A stretch of DNA of 64,000 nucleotides from Rehmannia glutinosa (GCA_016081115.2 JABTTQ020000684.1:248001-312000); one strand, 5' to 3'. Positions 9,769 through 22,414 are shown, counted from the first letter of the stretch. Notes: generated by a model not told the origin, from the letters alone. Numbers and translations: made by a program.

Positions 9769-11205
9769 TGTTTGATAAATGGTTTTATCATGATTTTGAT
9801 GATTTTGTTTTTATACCAAAACAATGGTTTTAAAGGTTGTCCAAATACTCCTAAATGATTTAAAATGGTTTTAATATTTTCCGGAGTATTTCTTCAAGTT
9901 TTATTTTTCGACAAAAATCGGACAACACATTTAATGATTTTGTATCAATGGGTTTTTACATCCAAACAATGTTTCCAAATGTTGTCTAAATACTCCCGAT
10001 CGGTCTAAAATGTTTTCACTATTTTTTGGAGTATTTCTTGAAGTTTATTTTCGATATAAAATTGGACAACACTTTTGTTTTGAGGTCAACCAGTCGCCGT
10101 ATAGGGCAACTCGTACCTGAAAGTTGTGCAAAAGCAAAAAACTTCATGTTTGCGAAAAATGGTGAGGTGACCGGTCACCCTATAGGCGGCCGGTGGCGTC
10201 GGCCGGTCGACTATAGGCGACCGGTACACTGAAAGGTTGGTTCAAATTTGCAAACTTCTCTGTTTCGTTTTTTCGAAGAGGGCAACCGGTTGGGGTGGGC
10301 GTCGACCGGTCAAGGTGTACGTCGACCGGTCGCCCTATGGTTTGACAGCAAAATTCTAATCGTTGTGCAGCAGACATCTTTTCCCTAAATTGTGGAATTG
10401 ATTTCTAACAGTTATAATCTTCATTTTAATCACAATGTTTTTGTAGATATCAGATTCCAAGAGGAGCCTATCAAGTATCAATCATCTCCTATAAATAGAG
10501 GAAGATTTGAAGCACAACAATAAGAGAGAAAACTACAACACAACAAGATACACTCAAGAATACACTTGTTCTCACATTGTCTTATTTCTTATTGTAATTT
10601 GCCTAGCTTATCACTTTCACATCCTTGAGGTCTAGGCTATTCTTGATTACACTTGTACTCAATTGTATAATTCATTATCGAGTTGTAATCTTGGATTTTT
10701 GGGTAATCATTCAACACAAGATATCCTTATGAGTGTTCTTGTGGTAAGAACACACTTGGGTGATCTAGGTGTTAGGTGTGAGAAGATTGTGGTAATCTTC
10801 TTTTTGAGGTGTTGAAGAATTTGGTATTTTTCAAGGTTGAAGATTGTGATAATCTTCACAAGGTGCCGTTGGATATTGTGGTAATCTTCAAGTGAGATTG
10901 AGGTAATCTCAAAGGTGGTGTTGAAGAAGAGTGTGGTGCTCTTCAAGGTGTTGTTGTAAGTTGGTGTTGTATTAATTTTGGTAATTAATAAAATCTTTTT
11001 TCTTTTTGAAATCCATCCGGATATCTTTGGGGTGGTAGAGGATTAGGCCTAGGTGGGTTGAACCTCTATAAATCGACGTGTGTTGTTTACATTCCGCACC
11101 TTTGTTATTATCTTTGAGCATTCGGTTCGAAAAAAAGGGCGAAATCGAAAAGATGGAGATAATCTATTCACCCCCTCTAGATTATCGTAGCCGCTTGGAC
11201 TTACA
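9769..11205 (+). repeat. family C 3' LTR
   Basis: 1,437 bp, matching the 5' LTR in order: U3 palindromes (10090-10340), TATA box 10489-10498, hairpin array 10733-10990, end TTACA at 11205. It has small indels relative to the 5' copy. Confidence 0.93.
10733..10990 (+). other. hairpin array, 3' LTR copy
   Basis: Second copy of the eight-hairpin array. The first stem is GTGTTCTT/AAGAACAC with a full C-G pair where the 5' copy has a wobble. Some other stems carry a single mismatch, for example GGATATT in the fifth. Confidence 0.8.
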
Positions 11206-11210
11206 AATGG

Positions 11211-11773
11211 GCTTTCGGGCAAAATGTTCACGGGTTCCAAATAACAAGGCCCACTGTGACCCTGATTAGAAAAATGTGTTACCAAGTGAGCTTGCGTCCT
11301 AAGAATGTTTCAAGGTAACGAAAGACAAAGTTTTATGCGAAAGAAAGTTATGAAAGAAAAGTTTTAAGCAAGGAAAAAAAAGTCTTTTTAAGTTATAAAA
11401 GTTAAGATATTGCATTAGGCATGCGTTCATGCATGAGGTTACTTGCTGAGCTCCTTTAGCTCATTCCACGAATGTTAAATTTTTTAGATGAGAATGCAGA
11501 AGAGGAAGGAGATGGTCGGACGCAAGGACTCGGGGAACCCATGTCAATGTAATTATTTTATTTCTAAAGTTGACTTTTTAGTTCATTAAATGTTGAATGT
11601 CATTGTGTCTTAAGTACGAATGTTTTGTACTATTAATTATTAGTATTTATTCCGCCGCAAAGTTTTCGAAAGAAGTAAAATTTTTTACTATTTCGTATAA
11701 TTTAGTCACTTTTTAAAGTATTTCTCTTTACTTCTTATTTTCTACATTCAAGTAAGCAAGAAAGGTCGCCACA
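11211..11773 (+). repeat. Ty3/gypsy family A LTR, plus strand, right part
   Basis: Continuation of 2027-3631 after the family C insertion, ending AGGTCGCCACA. It is followed by TTTAGT, the first bases of a family-A interior as seen at 14395-14391 on the minus strand. The interior then stops and an inverted family-A LTR begins at 11782. Confidence 0.85.
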
Positions 11774-11781
11774 TTTAGTAA

Positions 11782-13991
11782 TGTAGTGTCCTTTCTAGCT
11801 TACTTGAATTTTAATGTGAAACATAAGCAATTTGAATAGAATTACTTTAATAGACTGCTTAAAAATATGGAATAATAAAAATCTCACTTCTTTTAAAACT
11901 TTGCAGCGGAATTAAACGCTAATAAATAAAATAATAACTTGTCCAAAACATTCGTACTGGAAATAGAACGACAATCAACATTTAATAAACTAAAAAGTAA
12001 AAACTTTGGAAATAATAAAAATTCCATTGACAAGGGTTCCCCGAGTCACTGCGCCCGACCATTTCCTTCCTCTCTGCATTCGCATCTGAAAAATTAACAT
12101 TCGTGGAATGAGCTAAAGGAGCTCAACAAGTAACCTCATGCATGAATGCATGCCTAATACAATATCCTAACTTTTATAACTTAAAAAGACTTTACGTTTT
12201 CCTTGCTTAAAAAACTTCATTTCATTGTTTAAAACATTCTTTTGCATAAAACTTTGACTTTCGTTGCATGAAACATTCTTAGGATGCGAGCTCACTTGGT
12301 AACTCATTGTTCTAATCAGGACGCACTCGGCATTGTTATTTGGAACCCGTGATCATTTTGCCCAAAGGCCCATTTCCATTCATTTTGCCCGAAGGCCCAT
12401 TTCCATTCGTTTTGCCCGAAGGCCCTTTTCCTTGAACATTAACATTAGCCGCAAGTGGCACATGGTCGGAACGCTGGTCCCCCGTGCCCATTTCCCACTC
12501 ACTCCAGCATCATAGAACAATGTGCATCCATTTATTTTTGAAAAACATTATTAATACAAAACTTTAAGACTTGACTTTACTTAATCTTTGCATGCTTGTG
12601 AAATGCTATGAGCATACATTAACAAGATGCATGAACCTAAGTGATGCAACTTTAATTGAATACGAAAATAAATTTAAAGGGCACAAATATTATAATTAAA
12701 TCACATTCATTGACAAACGTATTAAAAGCAAACATGACTTGAAACATGTAAATTACGCTAGACCTACATTAAAGATACTCACCATTAATTGGGGAAAAAT
12801 CCTATATTTAGTTAGTTAGGGAAAACCCTACATCCAATTAGTCAGGAAAAACCCTATGTTCAATTAGTTAAGGGATAAACCCTAGGTTCATTTAGTCAAT
12901 GGAAAACTCTACATTCAATTAGTTAGGAGAAAACTCTATATTCAATTAGTTAAGGGAAAACCCCTATATTGAATTAATTCACGGAGAACCCTACATTCAA
13001 TTAGTTAAGGAAAATCCTACAATCAATTAGTTAGGAGAAAAACCCTACATTCAATTAGTTAGGAGAAAAGTCTATATTCAATTAGTTAAGGGAAAACCCT
13101 ATATTGAATTAATCAAGGGAGAACCCTACATTCAATTAGTTAAGGGAAAACTCTACATTCAGTTAGTTAAGGGAAAACCCTACATGGATAAACCCTATGT
13201 TCAACTAATTTAGGAAAATCAAACATTCAATTAATTGGGGATAAACCATATGTTCAACTAATTAGCAAAAACCCTACATTAAATTAGTTAGGAATAACCC
13301 TACATTCAACTAATTAGGAAAGCATACACTCAAATCATACATGGTTGGCGGCAAGCCCAATTTATCACATCAATACATAAATATCATATAAGGCGGCAAG
13401 CCAATTTATCACATCAACACATAAATTCTTATCACATAAGGCGACATGCCAATACATACACAGAGTTAATTCTTGTAGTAGTCAACCATGATAAAACGAC
13501 AAACCTTGCAGTCAATTATAATAAAGTAATAGGTCTTAAAATTAACATAATGAAAATCACATACATAATAACATTATAAACCTAAATCTACGTGAAACTA
13601 AGTAGATGTACTTGCCTGTTCAACTTAATATTTCAGGCTCTTTGGGATCAAGCGTAGTCCTAGAAGATTCGTGTTGGGAAAATCACCTCTTTTTCTTCTC
13701 TTTCTCTCCTTTTTTTTTCTTCTTCTCTTGCGTTCTCCCTTGGCCGATTCTTCGCTATATCTGTCGTGTGTATTGTGTGCACTGCATGTGTGTGTTTACA
13801 TGTCTTATATCTATATTTTAACCTACTCCCAATTGGACTAGGTTTTGGATATAAGGGCTTATTACTAACTTACTATAAATTTGGGCATCATTTAATACTC
13901 TAAACTAATTAAAGGTCCAATTATTATAAAATGCAATAAAATAAAATAAATTCATAATTCTTATAAAGGCATAAAAATTCGGGTCGTTACA
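11782..13991 (-). repeat. family A 3' LTR, uninterrupted
   Basis: 2,210 bp. On the minus strand it begins TGTAACGACCCGAA at 13991 and ends GGACACTACA at 11782. It carries three tandem GGCCTTCGGGC units (about 12355-12430) and the telobox minisatellite. This copy is the reference for the split LTRs. Confidence 0.9.
12785..13322 (-). repeat. telobox-like minisatellite in family A 3' LTR
   Basis: The array of 27-28 bp units seen in this orientation contains repeated AAAACCCTA, AGAACCCTA and AAAACTCTA variants, each followed by CATTCAATTAGTTA-like sequence. It is collinear with the array at 2700-3235 on the other strand. Confidence 0.85.
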
Positions 13992-14395
13992 TTCTCCTCA
14001 CCTTTAAAAAAGTTTCATCCTCGAAACTTGTTAAATATATAATACGAATCTACTAAGGCAGGAAAACAAGTCTCAATTCATTTTTTTTATAGACATAGCA
14101 ATAGTGATCACATATATTCATTCATTTGATTGCAACAAATCATTTCATGAAAATAAGGACAAGAGTAATTAATGACATACAAAACTAATATCAGTAAAAA
14201 CACAAGCAAACATTTCATAGAGTACAACATATATTCATAATGACAATACACATAAAAAGCTTACCGATTAGCGGATGGAGATGCTCGAAGCGCGACTCAG
14301 AACCCATGACTAGTTGACTTTAAACTTTCGTAAATTAATTCGTTTCAAAGTCTACAGAACTGATTTTAAAAATCCTGGGCTCTGATACCACTAAA
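13992..14395 (-). other. 404-bp interior of family A element with PPT and PBS
   Basis: The PBS (minus strand TGGTATCAGAGC) is at 14379-14390, five bases from the 5' LTR. The polypurine tract AAAGGTGAGGAGAA is at 13992-14005, immediately before the 3' LTR. Just upstream of it is TTTCGAGGATGAAACTT, the usual end of plant gypsy pol, so the element derives from a coding parent. Nothing else is coding. Confidence 0.85.
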
Positions 14396-14805
14396 TGTAG
14401 CGCCTTTCTAGCTTACTTGAATTTTAATACGAAACATAAGCAATTTGAATAGAATTACTTTAATAGATTGCTTAAAAGTATGGAATAATAAAAATATCAC
14501 TTCTTTCAAAACTTTGCAGTGGAATTAAATGCTAATAAATAAAATAATAACTTGTCCAAAACATTCGTACTGGAAGTAGAACGACATTCGACATTTAATA
14601 AATTAAAAAGTAAAAACTTTGAAATAATAAAAATTCCACTGAGATGGGTTCCCCGAGTCACTGCGCCCGGCCATTTCCTTCCTCTCTTGTATTCTCATTT
14701 GAAAAATTTAATATTCGTGGAATGAGCTAAAGGAGCTCAACAAGTAACCTCATGCATGAATGCATGCGTGATGCAATATCTTAACTTTTATAACTTAAAA
14801 AGTCT
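14396..14805 (-). repeat. family A 5' LTR, PBS-proximal part
   Basis: Ends AAAGGCGCTACA at 14396, matching 11782-12200. It is cut at 14805/14806 by the copia B insertion. The five bases before the copia end are AGTCT. Confidence 0.88.
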
Positions 14806-16362
14806 TGTAGGTCCCAAGGGGTGTGAATGTAAGGTTTAGAAGGGGGGGTTGAATAAACCTTACCAACTTTTCGATTTAGTCCTTTTAAATAATCAGAGTT
14901 AATACTTCTGGTGAGTCCTTGATGGATGACTAAGTTAGTTAATCAACAGAGTTAGTTACTCAACAGACTGACTAAGTTTGTTGATAGAATAACTCAGCTG
15001 TTTTGACTAAAGACTTAACTCGACTGTGATTTGTTTTCAGTGGATGACTTTACACCCTTAAATTTGGTTTAGTATAGATTTAATACTTGGTTTTAGTAAT
15101 TAGAGATTATCAAGTGGATAGCAAATTTATCAACAGAGTTAAATAAATAAGACGCAGGAATTAAAGTTTGAAATGTAAATGACACGATAAGTTTTTATAG
15201 AGGTTCGAAGATGGGGTAATTCTTCTACTCTCTCTTCTCCAACTCCCTGGAGGAATCCACTAGGTATTGATCAAGATACAAAGTGGTAACAGTCCGGATA
15301 CAAATCTTGATCACACGGTGACTTGATCCGTTGGGACTCGGTCCGAGATGCCTTGGTCACGCAATCAAGCTTCTCGTGACGACTCGGCTTCTTCTTCAGG
15401 CGTGCTTTGCTACTACATCTCACTTGCTCAAGCTCTTTGGATTTGATCACGAAGCCCTCCAAAAACTTGAGACTGGTTCGACCTTGAACCTTTCTACAAT
15501 CCTCCGTGGAATGTAGACCCCTTGATTCTTCAATAATTTCCTCTTCAACTGACTGAAGTTATCTTATCCTTCACAGGTGAGTGTTGGATTGATTTTCTTC
15601 GTAATGCAGGCTTGAGGATTAATCTTGAATGATTTGAGAATATTTTTGGTTACAGTTCAAATGTTTTCTTAAATGTTCGTAGTTCAGGTAACCTTCTCTC
15701 AGAGTCATTCCTCAGCCTTTTATAGTGATCTTTCAAAAAATCTGCCAGTTGAAGAGATAGGCTTATTTTTGAAAGTCACTTGTGGTCGTTGGCTTGTCTC
15801 GTTGCAGTCCTTGGAATTGCCACTTCCTCGTATGAATTGTTCTTGACTTTTCGAGTTCGACATGGTGCAGTGCTTCCCATTGGTTTATTCCTCTTGCACG
15901 CTTCTCGGGATCGAGCACTTCGAGAAAGGTAGCATGGAGGTATTACTTGTTTAAGTAATTCTCTTGATTTACGGCAACGGATCTCTTTCGATTATCTCTA
16001 CTTGATCGCATTTCCTTGCTTTCCCAGGTGACTTAGAGTCACTTCCAATCTTTTGATAACTCTTGTCACTTCAACTTGAGACTTGGCTATCTTGAGTTGA
16101 CTTGATCGATACTTTACTGTTGCATCTCAATTTGCACCTTGATCGAGTTCGTCTTCTCTTCTTTGCCATACTCATTTGCCCCACAGCAGAGTCTTCCTTC
16201 TAGTCTTCAGTTGTCTTCTTGCATGCTCAGGCATAGCTGACTTAACTCAGTTTGACCAACCATATTTAATGCAATGCAGTTTACAACAAAAATGGGGTGC
16301 CAACTTCCTATTCTAAGTTTTACATGGCATTCATCAAAATCTAAACAATAAATTTCCCAACA
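14806..16362 (-). repeat. family B copy 1, 3' LTR
   Basis: 1,557 bp. The TATA box on the minus strand is CTATAAAAGG at 15716-15725. It differs from its 5' partner by many small changes, notably where CAG or CTG words occur. Confidence 0.9.
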
Positions 16363-16375
16363 ATTTCCCCTTTTT
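16363..16375 (-). other. polypurine tract of copy 1
   Basis: Minus strand AAAAAGGGGAAAT, touching the 3' LTR and preceded by GGCATCATC. The same arrangement is at 41834-41846 in copy 2. Confidence 0.85.
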
Positions 16376-16633
16376 GATGATGCCAAAACTTAAAACATTC
16401 AAAATGTAAATAGCAAAGATACATACAGATAGTGCATTCACAGAGAATGTATGCGTAGAATCAATTCTTTTATTGATCATAACATTCTTGTCCTTTACAC
16501 AACTGTTTACAAAGTGTATCAGAGCAAACATCTACATCTACGCAAAAATAGAGAATTTCTGATTTATTACGTAGAAGACTTACATAAAATGTATTTACAT
16601 AGTAAAATACATGAAGGGGTGGACAACAACACT

Positions 16634-19600
16634 TCATCTCCTTCGCTTCCTCCTTCTTTCTTCTTCTTCTTGACTCATCATCTTCGGTCTTCTTTTCTTT
16701 TTCTCATCTTCAACCGCTTTCTTCTTCTTTTCACACGCCTTCAAGGCGACTTCATTTCTTCTTATTCTTTCTTGTCTCTCCTCCCATAGCTGAGTTTGTC
16801 TTTTATTTTCTTCTTCAATTCTTTTCACGTACTCAAAGATTGTTCTTAGCCACTTGCGGATTGGCTACTTCGCCAAAAACCCGATAGAGATCCCTCCTTT
16901 CTTGCCTGGATCTATGTACTCAATGTTTTTGGGGCAGGTCAGGTCCAAACCTCTTCCTCCACCACGCTTCTTCATCTACCTCTTCCCTGGGCGTGTATTG
17001 TCTTGGGGTCTTCTTCCCAAGGTGAGTGACTAGCAGAGTGACCCAGCAGAGTGATTGCTTCGGTAGTCTTTGCTGTCGATTCTTCACATAGTGTGAGACC
17101 ATTTTCAAGATACAAGTCCCGTGCTTGAGCCATGGACATGTTTGCAAAGTATCCTTGAGATGCGGCGTTTTAAATTCATCAACCGATCTCGCTCGATTCG
17201 GCATACGAGATGGCATAAGTGTCTCTGTCTCTTTGGAATGCCTCCGTGTTGTTTGAGAATATCCATAACTCGGGCATTCATCATTCCTTCCACTTCCACC
17301 ATCCCTCGCTTCAATTGTTTTTCTCTTGTCGGCCATAGTAGGTACGAGAGTGTTGGAGTGGCGAGTCTTTGGGAGTTTTTCTTGATAATATCATTTGTGT
17401 GACAAGACCTTGTTGGGGGTTTGTGCAATCATCAAGGTCACATCTCTCGATCCTTCCCCTCAACAGACTTCCCTTTCTTTTCTCTTGAAACTACCTCATT
17501 TGTCTTTCCTTCACGCTTGCTCCTCCTTCTCAACTTGAGGATCTCTTCCGCTTTTAGGTATTCATCTTCCCCTTTTTGGCATCATCAAAGGAGAGAGGAA
17601 CCCTTGAAACAAAGCGCAAGCGGGAAGTCGAGTCTGCGCGATAGCCAAGTTCGCTTCGAGTCTGCTGCGGAGTATGTGGCGCGAAACTCGGAGCGAGTAG
17701 CGTTGGATTCAAGCGTAATTAACTTCATCTCAGCCATGAGAAGGCTAAATTTTCGATCCATGTTTTCTTCCATACGCAGGAGATCATTCTTATTTTGCTC
17801 ACGCAGCGACTTGATCTCGGCAGTGTGAGATTCATGCATGTGCTCAATGTGTTCTCTCAACTTTGTCTTTGCATCGGCATTCTCACTCGCCATACCAATG
17901 ACTTGTTGAACAATGTTCGAAATATCTAGCTTGTTCCACGCGCATTGTTTGTTTCTTTGTTGCCACCACTCCACGATTCGACTATTATGCCTCTCAAGTC
18001 AAGGTGAAGGTTGGCATCTCTGTTATGCGATCTCATGTCCATCGAGGCCTGGTGCCTCTCCATCCGTTCAATTTCAAAGCAAATAATGCTTTCAACACCT
18101 CCCAAACTTCGTTGTTCCCATGTTGCGGTTACGGCCAAGCATCGTCAAAATCATAGTCAATGGAATGATGGTATCGATGGAATGACAGGATCAGTGCGTG
18201 GAAGCTAGCGAGATCTCTCTCTCGACTCTTCGGGAGGTCGGGTACCTCCAGGAGAGAAGGAAATGATTCTACAAAGGGATCATCACGAGCAACTGGAATT
18301 TGTTCAATGATGAGTGGTGCTCTTAAAGTTCCTTGTGGAGTCGAACTGCTGTAGCTTGGGAACTGCTTATTTGTGGACTCTATTTGGTGGGTCTGTTGTG
18401 AAGTTGATTGACTAACTTTGAGCCTCATTTGTCTCAACAACTTCGTTTGTCTCATTTGGTTTTTCCACGTGAGTTGACTAGTCCTCGGCCGTATCGAGCG
18501 TCATCGGACCGATGATGAGATTTCCATGGGTGGCTCATCATCAAAGTTGAAAGTTTGACGAGTAGTCTTGAGGTCGACTTGCTCGTGGTTGGAACATCCT
18601 CGGTGAGTCTTTTGGATCGATCCACGGGAGATGACTCGGACTTCATCGTCTCCTTCCGATCCTAGAAAGGTTACATTAGGATTATCCTGGGAATCGTGAA
18701 GTGCACTTATCTCATTTTCTAATGGATTAATGATATCGGGGAGGGATGTTCGTACTTTGACTTTTTTACCCAGGAAGTCTCAACCTCCGTTGGCCTTCAT
18801 TACCTCTGCAGTCTCAAGCTGCGGCGAGGTTTGGACATCCCTTTCGACGAGTGTCACACTGTCTTAGGGTCTTTCTGCGGTGGCATCCATTGGAGTCTCA
18901 ACTCCATGGATTGCACTTTCGTCGCCCAGTGTTAACTCCCAGGGCTATTTCTTCCAGTGCCTCGATTGCGCATCAAAGACATCATTAGCCTTCAGAGCGG
19001 TTGGCACCTCGGTGAGACAGTCTCAATCGTCTCGAGCCTCGTTGATGACAACTTGTTGTGTACTTTGTGTTTGTTCCTTCTCCACTTCGCCTCCTAGATT
19101 CATTGGAGTCACCGCAAAGATCCTCCGACCTTGCTGCGGTGGAGGGAGTTTCCCCCTCGGTGGCACACCACCGGAGTGACTTGATTGGGGTCACTCCTAT
19201 CCGGACTCTCGGTTGTTCCCATTGAGTATTCAACCGTTGGGGCGGGTGGTAAGACACCTTCATTAGGGGTTAGCTCGATTGGGGTCCCCACAATCCCGTT
19301 TCATCGCCATTTCCCTTAATTCCTTCGTTTGAGTGAGACGGGGAAGTGGTGGCAAAGAACAACGGTGGCAATATGCGCACCACTCCCATTGGATCTATCT
19401 CCGGCTATGTTTTGGAGGACTCTCTGGTCCCTCCATCATCCTTTGCTCATGAAGGATTCTTGATTCTTCCATTGCTTGCTGCATTTGCGGCTTCTTACGT
19501 GGCGACAAGAGGGTCCAGTCCTCATCACTTGGCGATAGGACATCAAAGTGAGGATGTGTATGTTCGTGGTGCCGGTGATAGGGGAGATGCTTTGGCCTTC

Positions 19601-21272
19601 TCACGTGCCTCTACGTCCCTCATCTCTGCTTTAGCCCGTTCATTTTCTTTTCGAATTTCCAAGTATATTTATGCAAATGTCTCGTCAAGGGCTTGCAAAG
19701 ACTTTGTGTCCACCTCAAGAAATCAAGAGTTCTTCTTCCTCAAAGAATGAACTCGGATGTTGAAACCGCACTGGATAGGCTCGGCTTCCATTTTCTCCAC
19801 TCGCTGTGACGATTTTGGATGTCCGGATACAATGGATAGTGCATGATTAAATCGTCTTCATCATCTTCTTGCTGGCCCTCGTTTCCGGTATTGAAGGTAG
19901 CAGACTTCACGCTCGACACCTTTCGGACCCTGTTATAGGTGGAGAAACAACCCTGTCAACAGGTGATTTGGTTGTCTCGGTTGTGCCTTGTTCCTCGGTT
20001 TTCGGTTCTACAATTTGGGTCATCGAGTTGCCTCTCTCGATCGACCTTCAGCAAACTTAGTCGTTTCATCAATCACGCCTGGAGACTCTACTTCTCCGCT
20101 AGAGTCTCGGGTATCTTTTCCGGTGAGTGGTGACTCGGCCCGGCTTCTCAAGCTCGGAGCGCTTGAAAATTCTTCTCCTTCTTCTTGTTTGAACAAGAGG
20201 GATTTACAGTTCGACAAGGTTTCTTCGAGTCTGGGCGGGGGCTGTGTTGTTTTTTTCGAGGAGCCGTCTTGGCTTATCGTTCTCCTCTTCTTAATGACCG
20301 GAGAAGGTATTTGGGATTCCTTCTCTGTTGTGGGCTGCGGGGGGGAGACACGGCTGCGGGGGTAGGTGACTCGGTTGCAGGGCATGAGCATATTTGTTTT
20401 TCTTTCTGCAGGAGCAAGTGATCTTCTTAGCATTGCGCAGGGGCGCCTTTTCTTTGGTGGAGAGGAGACAGTTGTATCTTCTTGGTCGGACTGATTTCCC
20501 CCTCACTCGATCGCTCTCTTAGCGTAGACTCTCTTCTCGTGCGCGAGAGAGGTTTGATCTGAACATCTCTTGTTTACATGGAACGCCTTTCCATGTCGAA
20601 GAGGGACTCTTTTACCTCCATCACCCGGCCAATCATCGACCGTATCCAGGGATCCTCCAAATGCTCCATTCTCCTTGAAGGATTTGTTCCCTACATTTTG
20701 GCGAGTCTGCGCAAACAAACTCGCCCCAGTTCACTTTCTTTTCTTCAATGATCGCAGCCAATACGATCAATTTTGCTTTAGACGGTTGGTCAAAGCGCCA
20801 AATTTGATGTATATGCATTTGACAACAATGTCCAACAATTTGTGGTAGTCCTCCTTCAATGACCTCTTGTTAGCATGCGTGTAGACTATCTTTTCAAAGA
20901 TAGTCGGTCTTGGCTATTTCCTTCAGCGGCGGCCAAGTCAACATCAGATTCATTGATTTTCGGTGCTCTTCCGCGGTAATAAGCGGTGTTCGCCAAATCA
21001 TTGGCAGTGATGATGAACTCCTTCCCGTGAACAGAGGATTTGATCCCCTCATCGTGAATCTCAGCATTCACATAGAACTGTGCGACCTCTTCCACATAGG
21101 TCATCGGAAAGTCCATCGTCAGAAATGGTTTTAGCCCAGTCGTTTCGAGTTTTTCAGCGATCTTCTTTATGAGGGCGTCATCGAACCCCTGTTTGACCAT
21201 ACCATCGAAATCCACAGTAGACCCGGTGTGGATTTGTTTTCCTAGCTTGACAAAATTGTGAGTAGATGCCAT
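16634..21272 (-). pseudogene. env-position ORF of copia B copy 1 (unknown function)
   Basis: About 1,545 codons run from an ATG at 21272 to a stop at 16634, now in several frames. The N-terminal 120 residues contain GLKPFLTMDFPMTYVEE and FYVNAEIHDEG, then VHGKEFIITANDLA. This pattern resembles plant transposon-associated domains of the FYxN...GKxxxIT type. Next come a lysine/proline-rich and an acidic low-complexity region, a helical segment near 17585-17974 with heptads, and TPREEVDEEAWWRKRF near 16950. The tail is a dense K/E/R helix (16634-16828). It occupies the slot of env-like ORFs in Sireviruses, but I see no signal peptide or membrane anchor. The lysine-rich segment could act in the nucleus. 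Function is unknown. Confidence 0.7.
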
Positions 21273-21640
21273 TTTTCAGTATTTCACCGAATGAAACTTA
21301 GAAGATGATTTGAAGATTGATCGGGTTTTTGAGAGAGTTTTTGCCTTTGCTTTTGAGAGAGAAATGAACAGTTTTGGTAATGTGTGAGAGAAACAGACGA
21401 AAATGGTTTAAGTATGGTTTCTGAAAGGACGTGCGGGTGGTTTTTGAAATGTGATCGAAATCAACGGCTTAGATTTTGCACGCCGATTAGCATTTAATGT
21501 CTCATATTTAATGCGGCAGCATTTATATCCAATCATAAGCTTGGTGTGCAGCTTTTGTCTGTACACATCATCATTATGCTGACATCATTCTTAAAAACAT
21601 TCCCGCTTAGTAAAAACGACTGCGTTTTTGTCCCTTTGCT
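21273..21640 (-). promoter_or_regulatory. decayed promoter-like region upstream of the env-position ORF, copy 1
   Basis: Collinear with 47286-47640 in copy 2. The pyrimidine-rich leader persists, but the TATA sequence of copy 2 is here AACCATACTTAAACC (21402-21416) and the TGACGTCA palindrome is TGACATCA. The second is a C-to-T type change at a CpG, as expected after methylation. Confidence 0.5.
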
Positions 21641-21826
21641 CATAGATGACTCAGCTTAACCCTTAGCTGATTTAACTCTTCTTCTCACAGTTCTCCTAGT
21701 GACTCATTTGTCGCCTAATTGATGCAAATTGTCTTTCCGATATGGTGATTCAATTAGCTGATTTGAGAGTTCACTCTTTTTCCCTTTTCGTGTTTCATTT
21801 CTTTTCTTTGAGTCTTCCGAGTGTCG

Positions 21827-22414
21827 GCTCACTCAATTAACCTTAACTCATGCTTGAGTTCTTCAAATCTTGACTCACATAATGGTTTTGTGAATATGTC
21901 GCCCAATTGTTTATCGGTTGAAATATATTCAAGGTGATGTCCTTCTTTTCAACATGATCTCTTATGAAGTGATATTTGACATCGATATGCTTTGTTTTTG
22001 AGTGCAACACGGATTTTGAGTGATTGCAATTGCACTTGTGTTATCACACATGATTGGAATTTCCTTTTCTTCAACTTCATAGTCTCTCATTTCTTTGTCT
22101 CATCCATAGGACTTGGGCACAACAACAGTGCCATGCCTATGTATTCTGTTTCATTTGTGGAGGTGGCTATTGAATTTTGCTTTTTGCTAAACCAGGAAAT
22201 TAGCATGTTTCCAAGCATTTGACATGTGCTCGAGGTGCTTTTCTGTCAACTCTACATCCCGCATAGTCGAGTCCGAATAGCCAATTAGCTTGAATCCACC
22301 TTCCTTTGGATACCATAAGCCAACTTCTTGGCTTCCTTTCAAGTATCTCAAGATTCTCTTTGCCGCATCATGTGGATTTCTTTTGGAGTAGATTGAAATC
22401 TTGCACATACACAC
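21827..22414 (-). pseudogene. copia B copy 1 RNase H domain, broken
   Basis: The minus-strand frame 22187-22414 has AKRILRYLKGSQEVGLWYPK, then IGYSDS, matching copia RNase H. The expected later motif around TKHID and ADIFTKLL is frameshifted between 21830 and 22060. It corresponds to 47840-48420 in copy 2. Confidence 0.82.

Larger units (their letters stand above)
3632..11205 (+). mobile_element. Sirevirus-like Ty1/copia element, family C, deletion derivative
   Basis: This 7.57-kb element has two LTRs (3632-5110 and 9769-11205), TG...CA ends, a tRNA-Met-type PBS two bases after the 5' LTR, and a polypurine tract touching the 3' LTR. A perfect 5-bp target duplication AATGG lies at 3627-3631 and 11206-11210. 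It is inserted in a tandem GGCCTTCGGGC repeat of the family-A LTR. Internally it keeps a broken gag and remnants of reverse transcriptase and RNase H. Protease and integrase are not recognisable. Several G-rich polypurine tracts before the 3' LTR and palindromes in U3 fit the Sirevirus (SIRE/Maximus) group. Confidence 0.93.

Noticed and set aside
12333..12515. Short plus-strand ORF with FARRPIS repeats, also at 29254-29436
   Set aside because: Antisense translation of the tandem GGCCTTCGGGC units in the family A LTR.
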